IMG/VR virus record: IMGVR_UViG_3300048050_000005
Location: 1-20,779 of that record
Source: a virus
DNA length: 20,779 nucleotides
Reading direction: 5' to 3' (one strand)
Shown: positions 20,207 to 20,779 of the stretch, piece after piece
Numbering within the stretch: the first letter of the stretch is position 1
Layout of the letters: each line of letters starts with the position of its first letter
Translations under genes and position numbers: made by a program
The notes under the pieces: model-generated
The model's input: only the letters and a program-made list of their open reading frames with translations
Database searches by the model: none
Told to the model about the DNA's origin: nothing

Positions 20207-20370
20207 TGGGCAAAGCAGGATTCGAACCTGCATTTATTTGCCAATGCGTTACATTCAAATAATTATCAAATAGGTATAAAAACCAAAAGCTACTCCTACA
20301 ATGTTTACGCATCATTCATTATAAGAACCATTGATAGCGTCTGCCAATTCCGCCATTCACCCGTTTGCCC
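20207..20370 (-). tRNA. Oversized tRNA-like gene with Leu-type D arm and giant central insert
   Basis: On the minus strand, D arm GCG-GAATTGGCAGA-CGC and T arm GCAGG, TTCGAAT, CCTGC are intact, with discriminator A. The D-arm region is nearly identical to that of the neighbouring tRNA-like gene. Two possible acceptor 5' strands stand in tandem, GGGCAAA (20364-20370, perfect with TTTGCCC) and GGGTGAA (20356-20362, with wobbles). The 105 nt between D and T arms can hold an arm TATCA-ATGGTTC-TTATA (one mismatch, would-be anticodon GGU) followed by about 88 nt with a stem ATGCGT/ACGCAT plus ACATT/AATGT. This size is far outside normal tRNAs. Confidence 0.5.
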
Positions 20371-20395
20371 GCCAAGTGACGACGGGCTTAACCTT

Positions 20396-20614
20396 TTACC
20401 AAATAACTTCTTGCGATATAGAACCAATAGGAGACTCTCGCTGCACTGTCTTTTCTTTCAAAAACGAATAAAGTTTATTTGAAGACATAAATTTTAATAA
20501 AGCGTCTTCAATTATCTTTAGTGCGAAGTTTTTAATCTTACTTTGTCGGCTTTGTTCCGCCGCCTTTTCCTTTACATCCCATTTTGATATGTATATTGAT
20601 TCGTGGATTGCCAC
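20396..20614 (-). CDS. Small lysine-rich hypothetical protein, 72 aa
   Basis: Starts with GTG one base after the stop of the upstream ORF, reads MAIHESIYISKWDVKEKAAE, and continues as a basic helical protein (SRQSKIKNFALKIIEDALLK). No family is recognised. The close spacing to the preceding gene supports translation, but the GTG start and the lack of a clear ribosome-binding site leave it uncertain. Confidence 0.45.
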   Translation of the reverse strand: MAIHESIYISKWDVKEKAAEQSRQSKIKNFALKIIEDALLKFMSSNKLYSFLKEKTVQRESPIGSISQEVIW

Positions 20615-20615
20615 G

Positions 20616-20779
20616 TCAGTTGTTTACTTGATTAGGGTCTGCTGTTCCACCTGTTAAATTTGATGGACTAGATTCACAAGATAGTGGAGGCGTAGGTTCA
20701 TCCTGATCAGATGCAGAATCTGGTGCATCCAATGAAGCTTCATCTACTGGAGGTGTAGGATCAGACCTTTTAAACAAGA
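20616..20779 (-). CDS. C-terminal end of an acidic Pro/Ser-rich protein (partial)
   Basis: Only the last 54 codons (53 residues plus stop) are in the window, running in from the right edge. The visible tail is low-complexity and acidic: two near repeats, DPTPPVDEASLD and DEPTPPLSCESS, separated by a Ser/Asp segment, and an end ADPNQVNN. This looks like a disordered C-terminal tail. The body of the protein, and so its identity, lies outside. Confidence 0.6.
   Translation of the reverse strand, partial: LFKRSDPTPPVDEASLDAPDSASDQDEPTPPLSCESSPSNLTGGTADPNQVNN

Noticed and set aside
20232-20336. Group I intron in the oversized tRNA-like gene
   Set aside because: The insert is far too short for a group I core and no P, Q, R or S-like elements are seen.
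20159-20482. Plus-strand ORF of 107 aa across the oversized tRNA-like gene
   Set aside because: It reads through the reverse complement of a tRNA T arm (the DSNLH peptide is a well-known artefact of this kind), lies opposite to all other genes, and has no family-like features.
82-20618. Stop-codon reassignment, as in some crAss-like phages
   Set aside because: TGA and TAG both end genes cleanly, many in ATGA overlaps, and long ORFs show no internal in-frame TAG or TGA; none of the tRNAs is a suppressor.
1-20779. CRISPR array or insertion sequence
   Set aside because: No regularly spaced repeats, no transposase-like gene and no terminal inverted repeats were found.

Overview
This window is an AT-rich piece of a tailed-phage or prophage genome that most likely infects a Bacteroidales host (Bacteroides, Parabacteroides or a relative). 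The clues are a very recognisable DUF4494 protein, YopX, ASCH and zinc-ribbon phage proteins of the Bacteroides type, a general lack of Shine-Dalgarno sequences, and tightly packed small genes. Every gene I accept lies on the minus strand, so transcription runs from high to low coordinates. The genetic code looks standard: TAA, TAG and TGA are all used as stops, often in ATGA stop/start overlaps. No structural, packaging, lysis or integrase genes are visible, so this is the early/replication/accessory arm.

Right end, in transcription order (about 20.78-17.5 kb): the tail of an acidic Pro/Ser-rich protein, a small lysine-rich ORF, then about 0.8 kb without protein genes. That stretch holds a normal tRNA-Thr(UGU), two tRNA-like units with Leu-type D arms but abnormal centres, and further hairpins, and it ends in a strong terminator. 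Two small proteins, DUF4494, an undersized tRNA-Lys(UUU)-like gene, an inverted repeat and a Bro-N/KilAC antirepressor follow.

Middle (about 17.45-9.7 kb): a recombination and replication operon. It contains an HNH protein, a VRR-NUC nuclease, a RecT-like annealing protein with SSB-like acidic tips, a large coiled-coil protein, a RecE-like PD-(D/E)XK exonuclease, a DUF1367 protein, an SNF2 helicase and a probable replication-associated protein, with small unknown genes between them.

Left part (about 9.6-0.1 kb): a lipoprotein plus membrane-anchored protein pair, then a modification cassette (an 847-aa helicase-methyltransferase fusion overlapping a C5-cytosine methyltransferase with about seven internal repeats). 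A run of small phage accessory genes follows (zinc ribbon, YopX, a crAss001_48-like protein, an ASCH-like protein, a MazG-like hydrolase), ending in a terminator.

The signals most worth a second look are: a 40-nt leader element with a covarying hairpin that occurs twice, directly before the start codons of two unrelated genes; tRNA-like genes whose ends look intact while the anticodon/variable regions are shortened or greatly enlarged; the repeat-bearing C5 methyltransferase next to a helicase-methyltransferase with altered motifs; and the RecT protein with SSB-like tips. All family names are from reading the protein sequences; no database search was run.
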